Origin: Tardiphaga alba
GTDB lineage: Bacteria > Pseudomonadota > Alphaproteobacteria > Rhizobiales > Xanthobacteraceae
Assembly: GCF_018279705.1 (NCBI RefSeq)
Contig: NZ_CP036498.1
Location: 5,659,001-5,723,000 of the forward strand
Reading direction: 5' to 3'
DNA: 64,000 nt
Part shown: positions 19,143-27,978 of the stretch, piece by piece
Numbering within the stretch: the stretch's first letter is position 1
How the letters are laid out: each line of letters opens with the position of its first letter
Position numbers and translations under genes: made by a program
Notes under the pieces: model-generated
The model's input: only the letters and a program-made list of their open reading frames with translations
Told to the model about the DNA's origin: nothing
The model's database searches: none

Positions 19143-19406
19143 GTCGGATATCCTTTGGGTTTGGGGTCAATTGAGATTTTGACCGGGCAGGTTGATGCGA
19201 AAAATCGCGGATGTCTTTTGAAACCGGTCTCGACGAGGCGGAGGTGTCAGCCGGTCGAGGATCGGCGCGCTTGTCGGTTTTCACTTGAGAAATGCTGTCG
19301 GGGTCTGGGGCCATCGCTGCCAGATGATCGGTAGATGGGCATCGTCGAATGAAACACGCTTCGCGCCTGCGACAGATGGGCTAGAGGCGACGCTCCGTAT
19401 GTAAAT

Positions 19407-19850
19407 CTATCCCGTCCACCGTTTGAGGTACTTCACGGCCTTCTTACGCATGGCGTGCCGCTCATAGAAGCGCTGCGCATCGACGTTCTCGAGCGCGGTG
19501 TCGAGCACGAATGTGCTCAGGCCGGCCGCGGCGCATTCCTGCTCGACCGCCTCGATCACTTTCGTGCCGTACCCTCGGCCCCTGACCTTTTCGTTGGTCA
19601 CTAAGTCGTCGACGTAGATATGATCGCCGAAGATCATGTTCTCCTGCCGCCTCAGGCCTGCGAGCGCGACGATCTCGTCGTCCAGCCGCAGGACAAGAAT
19701 TTTGTAGCCTTGAGCGCTCTGGCGGATCGCCTGATCGACGAGGACTTGAGGGGATTCGAGGTGCGGACGCAATTGGCGCATGAGGGGCCAGCACTCTCCG
19801 ATTTCGCTGGCCATCTCCGCATATCCGACAGAAAAACGCTCTTTCGACAT
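19407..19850 (-). CDS. GNAT-family N-acetyltransferase
   Basis: A 147-residue acetyl-CoA-dependent transferase. The acetyl-CoA binding core DDLVTNEKVRGRGYGTKVIEAVEQ carries the R/Q-x-x-G-x-G/A loop, followed by FVLDTALENVDAQRFYERHAMRKK, the usual motif B. The substrate is unknown. The start at ATG 19850 is preferred to the GTG three bases earlier because GAGG lies at better spacing. It overlaps the stop of the azoreductase gene, so the two are co-translated. Confidence 0.85.
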   Translation of the reverse strand: MSKERFSVGYAEMASEIGECWPLMRQLRPHLESPQVLVDQAIRQSAQGYKILVLRLDDEIVALAGLRRQENMIFGDHIYVDDLVTNEKVRGRGYGTKVIEAVEQECAAAGLSTFVLDTALENVDAQRFYERHAMRKKAVKYLKRWTG

Positions 19851-20506
19851 CACGCCACCTCAACGTAGTGATGCATATCAAGACTCCATTCCTCGGCGAT
19901 GCCGCTCAACTCGTCGCGGGCGTCGTTGAGCGCCTGCTGCTTACGTTTCTCGCCTTTGGCAAGCAAAGGCTGGGCGTTCACGTAAGAGACGTTCTTTAGG
20001 CCGGTGAATTTGAAGATGGCGCGCAGGTTGGGCAGAAGACCATCCATATCTTCCCATTCGGATCCGGCGCTGAAATCGAGGCCCCGGGTCGTGACGACCA
20101 TGGCGCGGAGGCCACCCAGTTTTCCGGTTATGCTGCCGTCCGGCTCCGGAATATGCGTGACGCCGGGTCGGACAAGTTGGTCGAGGAATGCCTTGAACGT
20201 CGAGGGCAATCCAAAATTGTAGAGTGGAATGCCGAAGAGTACTGCGTCCGACGACATCACGCGCGATGCCACGCTGTCGGCGAGCCGCAGCGCGTCCCTC
20301 ATCTCTTCGGTTCGCTGGGGCGGCGGAGTGAACATCGCGGCGGTAAACAGCTCGTCGACGTGCGGAAGCGGATCGGTGGCCAGATCGAGATAGTCGACTT
20401 CCAGACCGCTCACGCGGCTTCGCAAGTTCTCGACGAAATGTGCGGTTAGGGCGCGGCTGCTAGAACCGTGACTGCGGGCACTTGAGTCGACATGAAAGAG
20501 GCGCAT
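19850..20506 (-). CDS. azoR: FMN-dependent NADH-azoreductase
   Basis: A 218-residue flavodoxin-fold quinone/azo-dye reductase. The N-terminal phosphate-binding segment MRLFHVDSSARSHGSSSRAL matches the S-x-R/x-x-S-x-S-x-x-L motif of AzoR, followed by FGIPLYNFGLPSTFKAFLDQ, in which the PxYNF motif contacts FMN, and the TTRG segment (VVTTRGLDFSAGSEW). It reduces quinones and azo compounds by two electrons, usually to limit redox cycling. It is divergent from a MocR-type regulator gene 167 bases away and co-transcribed with a GNAT gene. Confidence 0.88.
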   Translation of the reverse strand: MRLFHVDSSARSHGSSSRALTAHFVENLRSRVSGLEVDYLDLATDPLPHVDELFTAAMFTPPPQRTEEMRDALRLADSVASRVMSSDAVLFGIPLYNFGLPSTFKAFLDQLVRPGVTHIPEPDGSITGKLGGLRAMVVTTRGLDFSAGSEWEDMDGLLPNLRAIFKFTGLKNVSYVNAQPLLAKGEKRKQQALNDARDELSGIAEEWSLDMHHYVEVA

Positions 20507-20673
20507 CTGTATTCCTTGGGACAGTGTTATGAACTCGCGAGCGAAGATCCCTCCGTCGGCGAGTTCTGGCTTGATCGGACCGAACCGCCTCGCCGTAGGG
20601 CTGAGCGGTCGATCTGTATGGCCAATGATTACGCTCCAGACCGGCCAACCGGACAGAACCAAGGAATGAGCTT

Positions 20674-22095
20674 TTGACTGTACCGATCGGAAAGGACCCG
20701 ATCTCGTTCGATCTCGATCGCTCCAGACCGATGCCGCTGGGCGAGCAGATTAGCGGCGCGATCCGCGCTGCCATTCTTGACAAACGCTTGGCTCCTGGGA
20801 GCCGTTTGCCTTCATGGCAGGACCTCGCGACCCAGCTCGGAGTTTCGCGGGGCACGGTGAAAGGCGCCTACGAGCGTCTGGCCGATGAGGCACTTGTTGT
20901 ATCCGCCGGCGCCGCCGGGACTCGCGTTTCGGCGACGCCGCCGCGGCGTGCGAAGGCATCGACTGTGATTTCCGAGCAGCCATATTCGGGACTGCTCCCA
21001 GCCTTCTATAGCACTCCCCTTCCCTTTCAGATGGGCGTGCCGGCCCAGGACGCTTTTCCGGCCAAGATCTGGGCTCGCCACAGGACACGCGCCGTCCGAG
21101 CCGACGCCATGGCCTCCGTTGGTCAGATCGACCCGCGAGGCCATCCCGAGCTTCGAACGCAGATCGCCAGCTATTTGGCGATCGCGCGCGGTCTGCAGTG
21201 TGATCCCGATCAGGTTATACTGACCGCGGGTTACCGCAACGGCCTTGCGATGGTGATACGGGCGCTCGCACTGGGGGGAAGCAAAGTCTGGATCGAGGAG
21301 CCCGGTTATCCCTTCACCAAGAAAGGCCTCGAACTCGACGGGATGGAGCTAATTCCCGTTCCGGTCGACGGCGAGGGGATCGACGTCGAACGGGGAATCC
21401 GCGCGTGCAAGGACGCGCCGTTGGTCGTCGTCACCCCGGGTCAGCAGGCGCCAACCGGCGCGGCCATGTCTCCGAGCCGTCGAGCCGCTCTACTCGGTTG
21501 GGCGGCGAGATCCGGTGCCTGGATCATCGAAGACGACTATCTCAGCGAACTCCAACTTTCCGGCCGGGCCATGCCGGCGCTGGCGAGTGAGCCCGGCGGC
21601 GATCGCGTGATCCATATTGGCAGTTTCGGCAAAACGATGAGCCCGGCGCTCGGTCTGGGCTTCGTGATTGCGCCGCTGGAGCTTGTCGGGCGCCTCTGGG
21701 AAGTCGCGACCTACCTGCAGCCTGCGCCCAATACGACGACGCAACTCGCTCTCGCAGGCTTCATCGCGGATGGCCACTATCTGCGGCACCTCCGTCACAT
21801 GAAGGCGCTCTATTCCGAACGTCGCGATGCGCTGCGCAAACGGCTCGGCGACCGGATCACTGTCGAGGCGATGTCAGGGCTCGCCGTCATGGTGAAGCTT
21901 CCGCCGACGATCAACGATGTCGCACTGGTGCGATCCGTTGTCCCGCAGGGAATCGCTCCGATGCCATTGTCAATATGGTGGAGCGATCGGGCGAAGATGG
22001 CGCCGGGCCTGCTGCTTGGTGTGACCAACCTCCGGCCCAAGATCGTTGATGCGGCATGCGCAACGCTCGAGGCGGCAATTGCTTCGTCTAACTAG
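20674..22095 (+). CDS. MocR-family transcriptional regulator (GntR HTH plus aminotransferase fold)
   Basis: A 473-residue PLP-binding regulator. The N-terminal GntR winged helix (about 15-80) shows PLGEQISGAIRAAILDKRLAPGSRLPSWQDLATQLGVSRGTV. The large C-terminal domain is a type I aminotransferase fold, with the PLP-binding lysine in GSFGKTMSPALGLGF and the sheet motif IIEDDYLSEL. MocR proteins usually control one neighbouring gene in response to PLP or an amino compound; the divergent azoR gene is the obvious candidate. The start is a TTG with AAGGA nine bases upstream. An ATG-initiated alternative would begin at MPLGEQ, losing 18 residues. Confidence 0.88.
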   Translation: MTVPIGKDPISFDLDRSRPMPLGEQISGAIRAAILDKRLAPGSRLPSWQDLATQLGVSRGTVKGAYERLADEALVVSAGAAGTRVSATPPRRAKASTVISEQPYSGLLPAFYSTPLPFQMGVPAQDAFPAKIWARHRTRAVRADAMASVGQIDPRGHPELRTQIASYLAIARGLQCDPDQVILTAGYRNGLAMVIRALALGGSKVWIEEPGYPFTKKGLELDGMELIPVPVDGEGIDVERGIRACKDAPLVVVTPGQQAPTGAAMSPSRRAALLGWAARSGAWIIEDDYLSELQLSGRAMPALASEPGGDRVIHIGSFGKTMSPALGLGFVIAPLELVGRLWEVATYLQPAPNTTTQLALAGFIADGHYLRHLRHMKALYSERRDALRKRLGDRITVEAMSGLAVMVKLPPTINDVALVRSVVPQGIAPMPLSIWWSDRAKMAPGLLLGVTNLRPKIVDAACATLEAAIASSN

Positions 22096-22500
22096 CGGCT
22101 TAGAGAAGTTGCCAAGCGAGCGCTTGCCCTCGCATAGCCTGGCCGTGCGTCTGTCATGGTGCATCAGAATGTTGGGAATTTGTGCTGTCGTTATGCAGTC
22201 GTAGCTGTAACATGGAAGCCTTGAACCGGCGGCGTGGTCTAACCGATTGGCCACTATGGTTGGGGAGATCCTTAGCCATCCTGGTCATCGTCCTGGTGGT
22301 CTTTCGGCCTGCTCAACGTTGGCACGGGCTGTATCGCGCAGTTGCCGCAAGGTTAGCAATGCAGCGCCGCGCGTTAGGTCCGCTTTGCGCCACAAGCGAG
22401 CATTCGACTTTGGATGGCACAATCGGCGCATAGTGGAGGGTCAACTATGTCATCTTGCCGGATCGTCCGAACCACCGAAGCACGATCGCCTCGACCTTTC
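22096..22500. other. Intergenic stretch, no gene seen
   Basis: About 400 bases between the convergent ends of the MocR and PepSY genes. One short open frame starting at the ATG near 22212 could encode a hydrophobic helix, but it lacks a ribosome-binding site and the sequence around it has no coding character. No RNA gene or strong terminator was found. Confidence 0.45.
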
Positions 22501-23862
22501 TCAAGCCCGATAAAGCAGGTGCCGACGAAACCACCCTGCTCCCGCAATCACTACAACAGAGGCGCCAAAAATCGGGAGAATGACGCCAGCGACTGCTACT
22601 GAGCCGACCACGCTTGACGGCCACGGTTTTCCGCCAGACGGCGGCACTCCGATCCGCCCTTTAGGTCGCCTGATCCACCATGAGATGGTTCCGGTAACGC
22701 TAAGCCAGGTCAAAGACACCGCCAATGCCGTGTTCAGCCAGAGATTCACGGGCCCAAAATCTCCCTGATGAACGTGGATCCCCACCGAAACCATGCGCGG
22801 GATGACCGGCAAGTCTGCATTTCGAAACTCCTTCTCGATGCGACCGGTGGCAGGATCGGCGTGCAAGACGCGATCATCCGCAACGGACGACACGCGGTTC
22901 GCGACGAACAAGGGCGCTCCAGGCCAAGGCGACATTTGCACGGTGAGCATGCCACTCACGCCACGTTCTCGGGCCGACTTCACAGCGGCATCGATTGATG
23001 CACCGATGTCCATCATCCGCGTTGCGGAGGAACCACCCGGCGAAAATCCAGCGGGACTTTTTTGGTCCAGCGCGACTTGAATCCCGGACAATACTTGACC
23101 GCCCCAAAAGCTGGTCCAAGGCAAAGCGCTGATCAGGAAGAAAAGCAACATTCCCGAAAACGCGACGGCGACAATTCCGTGCAGATCGCGAACCATGACC
23201 CGAGGACCGGAGTGCAAACGCGGCCACATTGCGCGCCAGAGGCCCCGGCTACGTGGCCACCACAGATACATTCCTGTCACCACCATCACGATGGCCCAGC
23301 AGTTGCCAAGTTCCAGAAGCCAGTTCCCGGCTTGTCCGGCGGGCCAACCACCATGCAGCGCCCGTGTAATGCCGGGCAGCCACTGGCCAGAGGTCAACGT
23401 TCCCAGAACCTTGCCATCGTATGGATTGACAAAAATGGGGTATGGCAGGCCATCGGCACCCATGAGCATGACAGCCGTGCTTCGCGAGGCATCGTTTGAG
23501 AGCTGGATCTGTTGAACGGGACGCGGATCCCTGCTCGCTATCGGCGCAACGTGTCCCGCATGTCCGCCATGATCCTGTTGGACAGACGTCGCGCTTGGCA
23601 ACACCGCACCCTCCAAGGCAAGCGCCGCAGCCATCTGTTCGCTCGGCGCGATAGATTGGCCTGTTGGCGATACGAAGCGTAGTTCCGGATAGCTGACATC
23701 CATCCATTTTTCCGACCATAGATACAGTGTCCCCGTTACACTTTGCCAAAGCACGAACGGGATCACGATGACTGCCGCAAGAAAATGCCAACGCCAGAAG
23801 ATGGCGTAGAGAGGAGACGTCGCCTTTGCGAGGGCGACGTCCGATTGAGCTTTAGGTCTCAT
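22501..23862 (-). CDS. PepSY-domain inner-membrane protein (iron/copper uptake associated)
   Basis: A 453-residue PepSY-associated transmembrane (PiuB-like) protein. Four membrane regions can be seen: FLAAVIVIPFVLWQSVTGTLYLW near the N-terminus, LLELGNCWAIVMVVTGMYLWW, IVAVAFSGMLLFFLISALPWT, and a C-terminal pair beginning TALAVSLTWLSVTGTISWW. Conserved His occur in the helices. The periplasmic loop carries a His cluster (DHGGHAGH). Such proteins are proposed to reduce or help translocate metal-siderophore or copper complexes across the inner membrane. It is immediately downstream of a TonB receptor (18-base gap), as is usual for this family. The metal is not determinable from the sequence. 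Confidence 0.8.
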   Translation of the reverse strand: MRPKAQSDVALAKATSPLYAIFWRWHFLAAVIVIPFVLWQSVTGTLYLWSEKWMDVSYPELRFVSPTGQSIAPSEQMAAALALEGAVLPSATSVQQDHGGHAGHVAPIASRDPRPVQQIQLSNDASRSTAVMLMGADGLPYPIFVNPYDGKVLGTLTSGQWLPGITRALHGGWPAGQAGNWLLELGNCWAIVMVVTGMYLWWPRSRGLWRAMWPRLHSGPRVMVRDLHGIVAVAFSGMLLFFLISALPWTSFWGGQVLSGIQVALDQKSPAGFSPGGSSATRMMDIGASIDAAVKSARERGVSGMLTVQMSPWPGAPLFVANRVSSVADDRVLHADPATGRIEKEFRNADLPVIPRMVSVGIHVHQGDFGPVNLWLNTALAVSLTWLSVTGTISWWIRRPKGRIGVPPSGGKPWPSSVVGSVAVAGVILPIFGASVVVIAGAGWFRRHLLYRA

Positions 23863-23880
23863 GGCCTGCTTTCGGACGCT

Positions 23881-26058
23881 CTACATTCGATACCTGATAC
23901 CGCCATAGATCGCCCGGCCCATGCCTGGATTGAACAGCGCCGAGGATGCCGTAGCGGTACCAGCCGTGATCGTTGTGGAGATGTAGCGGGTGTCGAGCAA
24001 GTTTCGTCCCTCGACATAGCCCGACCAACCGATGCCCGCATCGTAGCCGACCTTGAAATTCAGCAACGCATACGGATCGACGGTCAGGCTGTTGGCGTTG
24101 TCCGCGAAAAAGGCCTGCGGCATCCATTCGACATTGGGACCGGCGTAGAAACCGTTCGCGTGCTTGTAGAGCACCTCGGCACGGACGTAGTGCGGCGGCG
24201 CGCCCGGCAGACGATTATTCCCCCATCGCGCATCGCGGTCGAAGCGGAAATCGCCGTAGGTGTAGGCAACGTTAAACCAGAACCGATCATCCTGCGCGAA
24301 GGTCGATTTGAGGAAAGCCAGGCCTAAGCCCGCCTCAACACCTTGATGCACCGTGCGGTCGGCGTTCACGACAGTGCATGGGCTGAACGGCGATGTGGTG
24401 AGGCACTGGAATTCGTTACGAAGATTGGTGCGATACAGGGACAAATCCCACGTGACGTCGGAGCGACGGCCGCGTGTACCCACCTCATAAGTGGTGCCGG
24501 TTTGCGCATCGACGTTCGAGCTCGCAGGCGATGAGAAACTGTTCACGTCGAATGTGGGGATCTCGGCGTTGCGAGAGATATTGCCGAACACCTGCCAGCC
24601 TGGATCGACGTCCCACATCACACCGACTTTCGGGCTGAAGAGATCCCAACTGCGGGTGCCCGACTGATCGCCGTCTGACAGGAAACGGTCCTGCTGCTCA
24701 CGCGATGCATGGAGGAATTGGCCGCCCGCGACCAGGGCGACGTTCGGCGCCACATAGAACGCGTTCTCCGCATAGGCGGTCACGTTGTTCGACTTCCAGA
24801 GATTGGAAGACGCAAGAGCGCCCTTCACCGCGCCGGTGAGATTCTGATACTGAATGATATCGATCGTTCCGTTCAGCACGTTGACGCCGGTCGTCAGGCG
24901 GTTTCGGAATCCTCCGATATATCTTTCGTCTGTGGCGCGGACGAAGCCGCCGTAATCCTGGGCAGTGAAGTCAAGCCACTGGTAGATCGGATGCATGACG
25001 TGGCGTGAAAGGCCGAAGATTCCGAAGTCGACCATCGTATTGCCGAAACGCAGCGTCGTCTTGTTCGCAAGCCGGATCGTATCGATGTTGCGCTGCTGAT
25101 CCTGCCGCACGAACTCCGAGTCCGCGGCGCGCGGATTGGTCAACGCAGCAGTTTTCGTCACCTCTCCCGGTATCTGCGCTCGCCACCGGCCCGCATTGAT
25201 GTAGAAGCGGGTCTCGGCGTCTGGCGAAAACCGGTAGCCGAAATTGGCATTCAAACGCTCGGTGTCGGTGCGGCTATGTTCGCGATAGCCGTCCTCCCGC
25301 TGCGCGGATGCGGTGATGTAATAGTCCGCCGGTCCCGATACCCCGGCTGTGCTGGTTTGGGTCTTCACGTACCCGTAGCTTCCGCCATCGATCCGCGCCT
25401 CGAAGGCTGGCGCATCGCGTCCTGTCGGCATCACGAAATTGATGGCGCCTCCGAGCGAATTAGCGCCGTAACGCAGTGCGTTGGCGCCCTTATAGACCTC
25501 CACGTAACGGTAGACAGTTGGATCCACCTCGAACAGGTCGAACAGGCCGTCCGATGTGTTCAGCGGAATGCCATCCATGAAGATGTTGATGCCGCGGTTC
25601 CCATAGCTTCGGGACAGTCCTGAGCCACGGATCGATACCCGACCGTCGGGCCCCCAGCGGGTCTGGACCAGCACGCCCGGCACCCAGCCAAGGATGTCCT
25701 TTACGGTGTTCGCCGGTCCGTTTTTGAACTCGGTGTCCGAAACGACGGCAACGCCGCCCGGGGTCTGATTGACCTCCCGCAGCGCTTGCTGCGCCGTCAG
25801 AACGGTAAGCGCTCCGGCTGGCGCGACGCCTTCCGCCCCGAGCGTTGGCGCAGCCGGAGCCTGGACGGCCCTTCGAACGGCTCGGGACGCCCCCGTGGAT
25901 GATCGCGCCGCACGGAGCGGCTTGGCGGCCGGCGACGCGACGGGCGCATCGACCGTGACGGCAGGCAGATTGGTTTGCTGAGCACACGCGAAGCCGGGCA
26001 CGGCGGTAGCTACGGATGCCAGCAATATGCCGCGCACCCGTCGAGAAACGGAAAGCAT
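23881..26058 (-). CDS. TonB-dependent outer-membrane receptor
   Basis: A 725-residue 22-strand receptor. A signal peptide (about 1-26, cleaved near GFACAQQ) and a Pro/Ala-rich stretch precede the plug domain (about 105-225), with VAVVSDTEFKNG, VKDILGWVPGVLVQ, VSIRGSGLSRSYG and EVYKGANALRYGANSLGGAINFV. The barrel follows and ends GRAIYGGIRYRM, a C-terminal strand ending in an aromatic-x-x form compatible with BAM recognition. It imports a metal complex or cofactor using TonB energy. It is co-transcribed with the PepSY protein and with the CxxC protein upstream, a trio often linked to metal uptake. Confidence 0.9.
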   Translation of the reverse strand: MLSVSRRVRGILLASVATAVPGFACAQQTNLPAVTVDAPVASPAAKPLRAARSSTGASRAVRRAVQAPAAPTLGAEGVAPAGALTVLTAQQALREVNQTPGGVAVVSDTEFKNGPANTVKDILGWVPGVLVQTRWGPDGRVSIRGSGLSRSYGNRGINIFMDGIPLNTSDGLFDLFEVDPTVYRYVEVYKGANALRYGANSLGGAINFVMPTGRDAPAFEARIDGGSYGYVKTQTSTAGVSGPADYYITASAQREDGYREHSRTDTERLNANFGYRFSPDAETRFYINAGRWRAQIPGEVTKTAALTNPRAADSEFVRQDQQRNIDTIRLANKTTLRFGNTMVDFGIFGLSRHVMHPIYQWLDFTAQDYGGFVRATDERYIGGFRNRLTTGVNVLNGTIDIIQYQNLTGAVKGALASSNLWKSNNVTAYAENAFYVAPNVALVAGGQFLHASREQQDRFLSDGDQSGTRSWDLFSPKVGVMWDVDPGWQVFGNISRNAEIPTFDVNSFSSPASSNVDAQTGTTYEVGTRGRRSDVTWDLSLYRTNLRNEFQCLTTSPFSPCTVVNADRTVHQGVEAGLGLAFLKSTFAQDDRFWFNVAYTYGDFRFDRDARWGNNRLPGAPPHYVRAEVLYKHANGFYAGPNVEWMPQAFFADNANSLTVDPYALLNFKVGYDAGIGWSGYVEGRNLLDTRYISTTITAGTATASSALFNPGMGRAIYGGIRYRM

Positions 26059-26109
26059 GGGAAGACCCCAACGAATTGAACGAAATCGGTTGCAGTTAGT
26101 CGCGAACGA

Positions 26110-26493
26110 TCAGGTCAGAGGCGGGGGCGCTCTTGCTTGATGGCTGGAATATGGAGCCTCGATCATCGAAGCGGTTTCGACCTTTGTCTCAAGGTCGAGT
26201 GCGACGGCGAAGCGGAGAACCGTCAGAACGACGTGGGATGGCGGGACGCCTGGCGCATGATTGCCGACGCACAATGGGCAACGGACACCCGATTTGGCCG
26301 GAACCTTCCCGGTCGCACCATCAGGCGCAACCGTCTCCGGATGGCTGACGCAGATTTCCGCTCCCGATGCGAACGCTGCGGGGGAAACGGTCGCCAGCAC
26401 AAAGCTTGAAATGATGACATGTAGAACCAGCGCATAGGCAGCCACCAAGGACGCCAGTGCTCCAGATCGACGTTTTGCCATCAGGTGTTTCAA
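26110..26493 (-). CDS. DUF2946-like periplasmic/membrane protein with CxxC
   Basis: A 127-residue protein (TTG start; an internal ATG at 26481 is equally possible). One hydrophobic N-terminal segment (LASLVAAYALVLHVIISSFVLA) is followed by a periplasmic portion with a first Cys in AEICVSHPE and a CPLCVGNH motif, the hallmark of DUF2946 proteins, and a second weakly hydrophobic segment. DUF2946 genes are often found beside TonB receptors and PepSY proteins or copper-handling genes, as here. The CxxC and adjacent His could bind a metal. Function is not known. Confidence 0.65.
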   Translation of the reverse strand: MKHLMAKRRSGALASLVAAYALVLHVIISSFVLATVSPAAFASGAEICVSHPETVAPDGATGKVPAKSGVRCPLCVGNHAPGVPPSHVVLTVLRFAVALDLETKVETASMIEAPYSSHQARAPPPLT

Positions 26494-26512
26494 GAGGACC
26501 CCCGCTCCTCTT
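26492..26512 (-). promoter_or_regulatory. Perfect inverted repeat over the DUF2946 start region
   Basis: AAGAGGA and TCCTCTT are perfect complements separated by seven bases, placed over and just upstream of the TTG start of the DUF2946-like gene. The sequence can act as a DNA operator or as an RNA hairpin that hides the GAGGA ribosome-binding sequence. Either would allow metal-dependent control. No known regulator consensus is matched. Confidence 0.35.
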
Positions 26513-26752
26513 TTACCATTTACCGCTTCCAGAGCAAACGGGACCGGAGCGCGTTCGGCACCGCGCAGCCTATCAGACGCCGGGGGAAGCCCGTGACAGG
26601 GCTGCTCGCCAGCCGAGGCGCCGACGCCCGAGCTCCGCCAGTCTCCAGGCCTTTTCTCCCGATGACAACAGCATCAAAACCGGCCGTCCCGCTTGTTTAC
26701 TTGCCGCGCCTTCGTCGCCTGAGTGGCACGCCAAAGCCGAATGTCGGAGGCA

Positions 26753-26781
26753 TTGACAATAGTATGTAAATTACGTATTTT
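26753..26781 (+). promoter_or_regulatory. Promoter with overlapping palindrome before the Phd-type antitoxin
   Basis: A housekeeping-type promoter: TTGACA at 26753, 17-base spacer, TATTTT at 26776. The spacer and -10 contain an imperfect palindrome at 26763-26777 (TATGTAAATTACGTA), the size and position expected for an antitoxin operator that blocks its own promoter. The region is locally AT-rich, unlike its surroundings. Confidence 0.6.
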
Positions 26782-26799
26782 AGTGCGGGAGGTTTCAGT

Positions 26800-26985
26800 A
26801 TGAGGATTTTCCGTTCTTCCGATCTCCAGAGAAACATGGCGGACGTTCAAAGAGCCGCGATGCTCGAACCTGTTGTTTTGAGCTATCATGAAAAGCCACG
26901 GTTCGTACTCATGACGATCGAGGATTATGCCCGGTTAGGCGGGATCATGGACACCGACCGGCCGGTTCGAAAAGCTACAAGCTAA
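26800..26985 (+). CDS. Phd/YefM-family antitoxin-like protein
   Basis: A 61-residue DNA-binding antitoxin of the prevent-host-death type: RIFRSSDLQRNMADVQRAAMLEPVVLSYH, then KPRFVLMTIEDYARL, the fold and closing motif of Phd/YefM proteins. These bind and neutralise a Doc or RelE-type toxin and repress their own promoter. A GGGAGG ribosome-binding site lies upstream. No Doc, RelE or Fic toxin follows within 115 bases, so it is either solitary or associated with the atypical pair further downstream. Confidence 0.75.
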   Translation: MRIFRSSDLQRNMADVQRAAMLEPVVLSYHEKPRFVLMTIEDYARLGGIMDTDRPVRKATS

Positions 26986-27100
26986 TGCAGACTTCTGGCG
27001 CAAAACCAACTCCGGGCCTTCCGTCGCCGTGACAACGGCTTCTTGCCGGAGATCATCATTAAGACCGTCTCACGCGGTTCTTAGTTATCAAGGAAATCCC

Positions 27101-27343
27101 ATGACGCGCACCGTGGAAATTAGCGAAGACGCATTTGAGATCGCCAAGCGAACCGCCGCGATCGATGACGTAGACGTAGCGACACTTCTTGAAAACCTTG
27201 TTAGGAGTCGTGCAGAATATCTCGAGACGCTGTCCGACGTTGCGTCGCACATGCCGCGCTTTAGCTTGGACGACTACGAAATGCAGCGCGACCCCGGCGA
27301 AACGGACGAGGAATACGAACGGCGGAAGAGCCTGTTCCGTTGA
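27101..27343 (+). CDS. Putative antitoxin paired with a PemK/MazF-like toxin
   Basis: An 80-residue acidic protein with an ordered N-terminal half (EISEDAFEIAKRTAAIDDVDVATLLENLVRSRAEYL, compatible with an RHH/SpoVT-like binding segment) and an acidic, probably unstructured tail (DYEMQRDPGETDEEYERRK). The start at 27101 has AAGGAAA at good spacing. Its stop overlaps the TTG start of the next gene (TTGA), the tight coupling usual in type II toxin-antitoxin modules. Identification rests on size, charge distribution and coupling; no named family is recognised. Confidence 0.55.
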   Translation: MTRTVEISEDAFEIAKRTAAIDDVDVATLLENLVRSRAEYLETLSDVASHMPRFSLDDYEMQRDPGETDEEYERRKSLFR

Positions 27344-27810
27344 CTTCGGTCCCGTTGAAGTTTGGCGATTTCGTCTGGACGCTTTTTCCCTTCGATGATG
27401 CTCCCGAGATTCCCGGCCCGTTGCCTCACGCCGCATGCGTGATTTCAGTTTTCAAAACGCGAGAGGCTTCGCGCATCACGACCGCAAAGGTTCCGTCACA
27501 GGGGTTGGTGGTTGGCGTATACACGTCATCTCAAATCGGTAAATTCGGTCCCAGGCTGCCCATCGGGGTAATTCAGGTGTCGAAGGAGCGAGCTACCCTA
27601 GCCGGACAGCGGAAGCCCTTCTTCATCGATGTAAGAAAGCGTGCGTTCATCCCGTTCACGCGCGAGTTCTTTCCCCGTATCGACGAGCCGCGCCACGGCA
27701 TCATCGGTCCAGCCGACAAGACTTTGGCTAAGGAGATATTCCGTCAATTCCAATTGGTGAACGAGCGTTATTCGGAATCGATACTCAACCTAGGCCCTCT
27801 CCGTCCTTGA
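27340..27810 (+). CDS. PemK/MazF-like protein, putative toxin
   Basis: A 156-residue protein opening LKFGDFVWTLFPFDDAPEIPGPLPHAACVISVF, similar to the GD-I/V-V-x-x-x-F-P-F-x-x-x...K-P-R-P-A-L-V-V start of PemK/MazF endoribonucleases. The middle (LVVGVYTSSQIGKFG, LAGQRKPFFIDVRKRAFIP) is compatible with the SH3-like barrel. It is longer than MazF (about 110 residues). Such toxins cleave mRNA. Translation starts at a TTG overlapping the antitoxin stop. An alternative is a PemK-fold protein with no toxicity. Confidence 0.55.
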   Translation: MTSVPLKFGDFVWTLFPFDDAPEIPGPLPHAACVISVFKTREASRITTAKVPSQGLVVGVYTSSQIGKFGPRLPIGVIQVSKERATLAGQRKPFFIDVRKRAFIPFTREFFPRIDEPRHGIIGPADKTLAKEIFRQFQLVNERYSESILNLGPLRP

Positions 27811-27978
27811 GAGGAGCCGCAAAACGGGTGAAACGAGCCTTACTAATTCCTGCTTGGTCGGCGCGGTCCCGGTCGACCTTCATTGCAGGGTGTCGATGGC
27901 GGAGGTTCCGGCAGGTCCGATTTTGAAGCTTGCCGACGAAGTGATTATGTTCCCCCGGCAATAGGGACGCGGCGAGCG

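Noticed and set aside
22182..22433. Short frame with one hydrophobic segment after the MocR gene
   Set aside because: No ribosome-binding site and no coding character around the helix.
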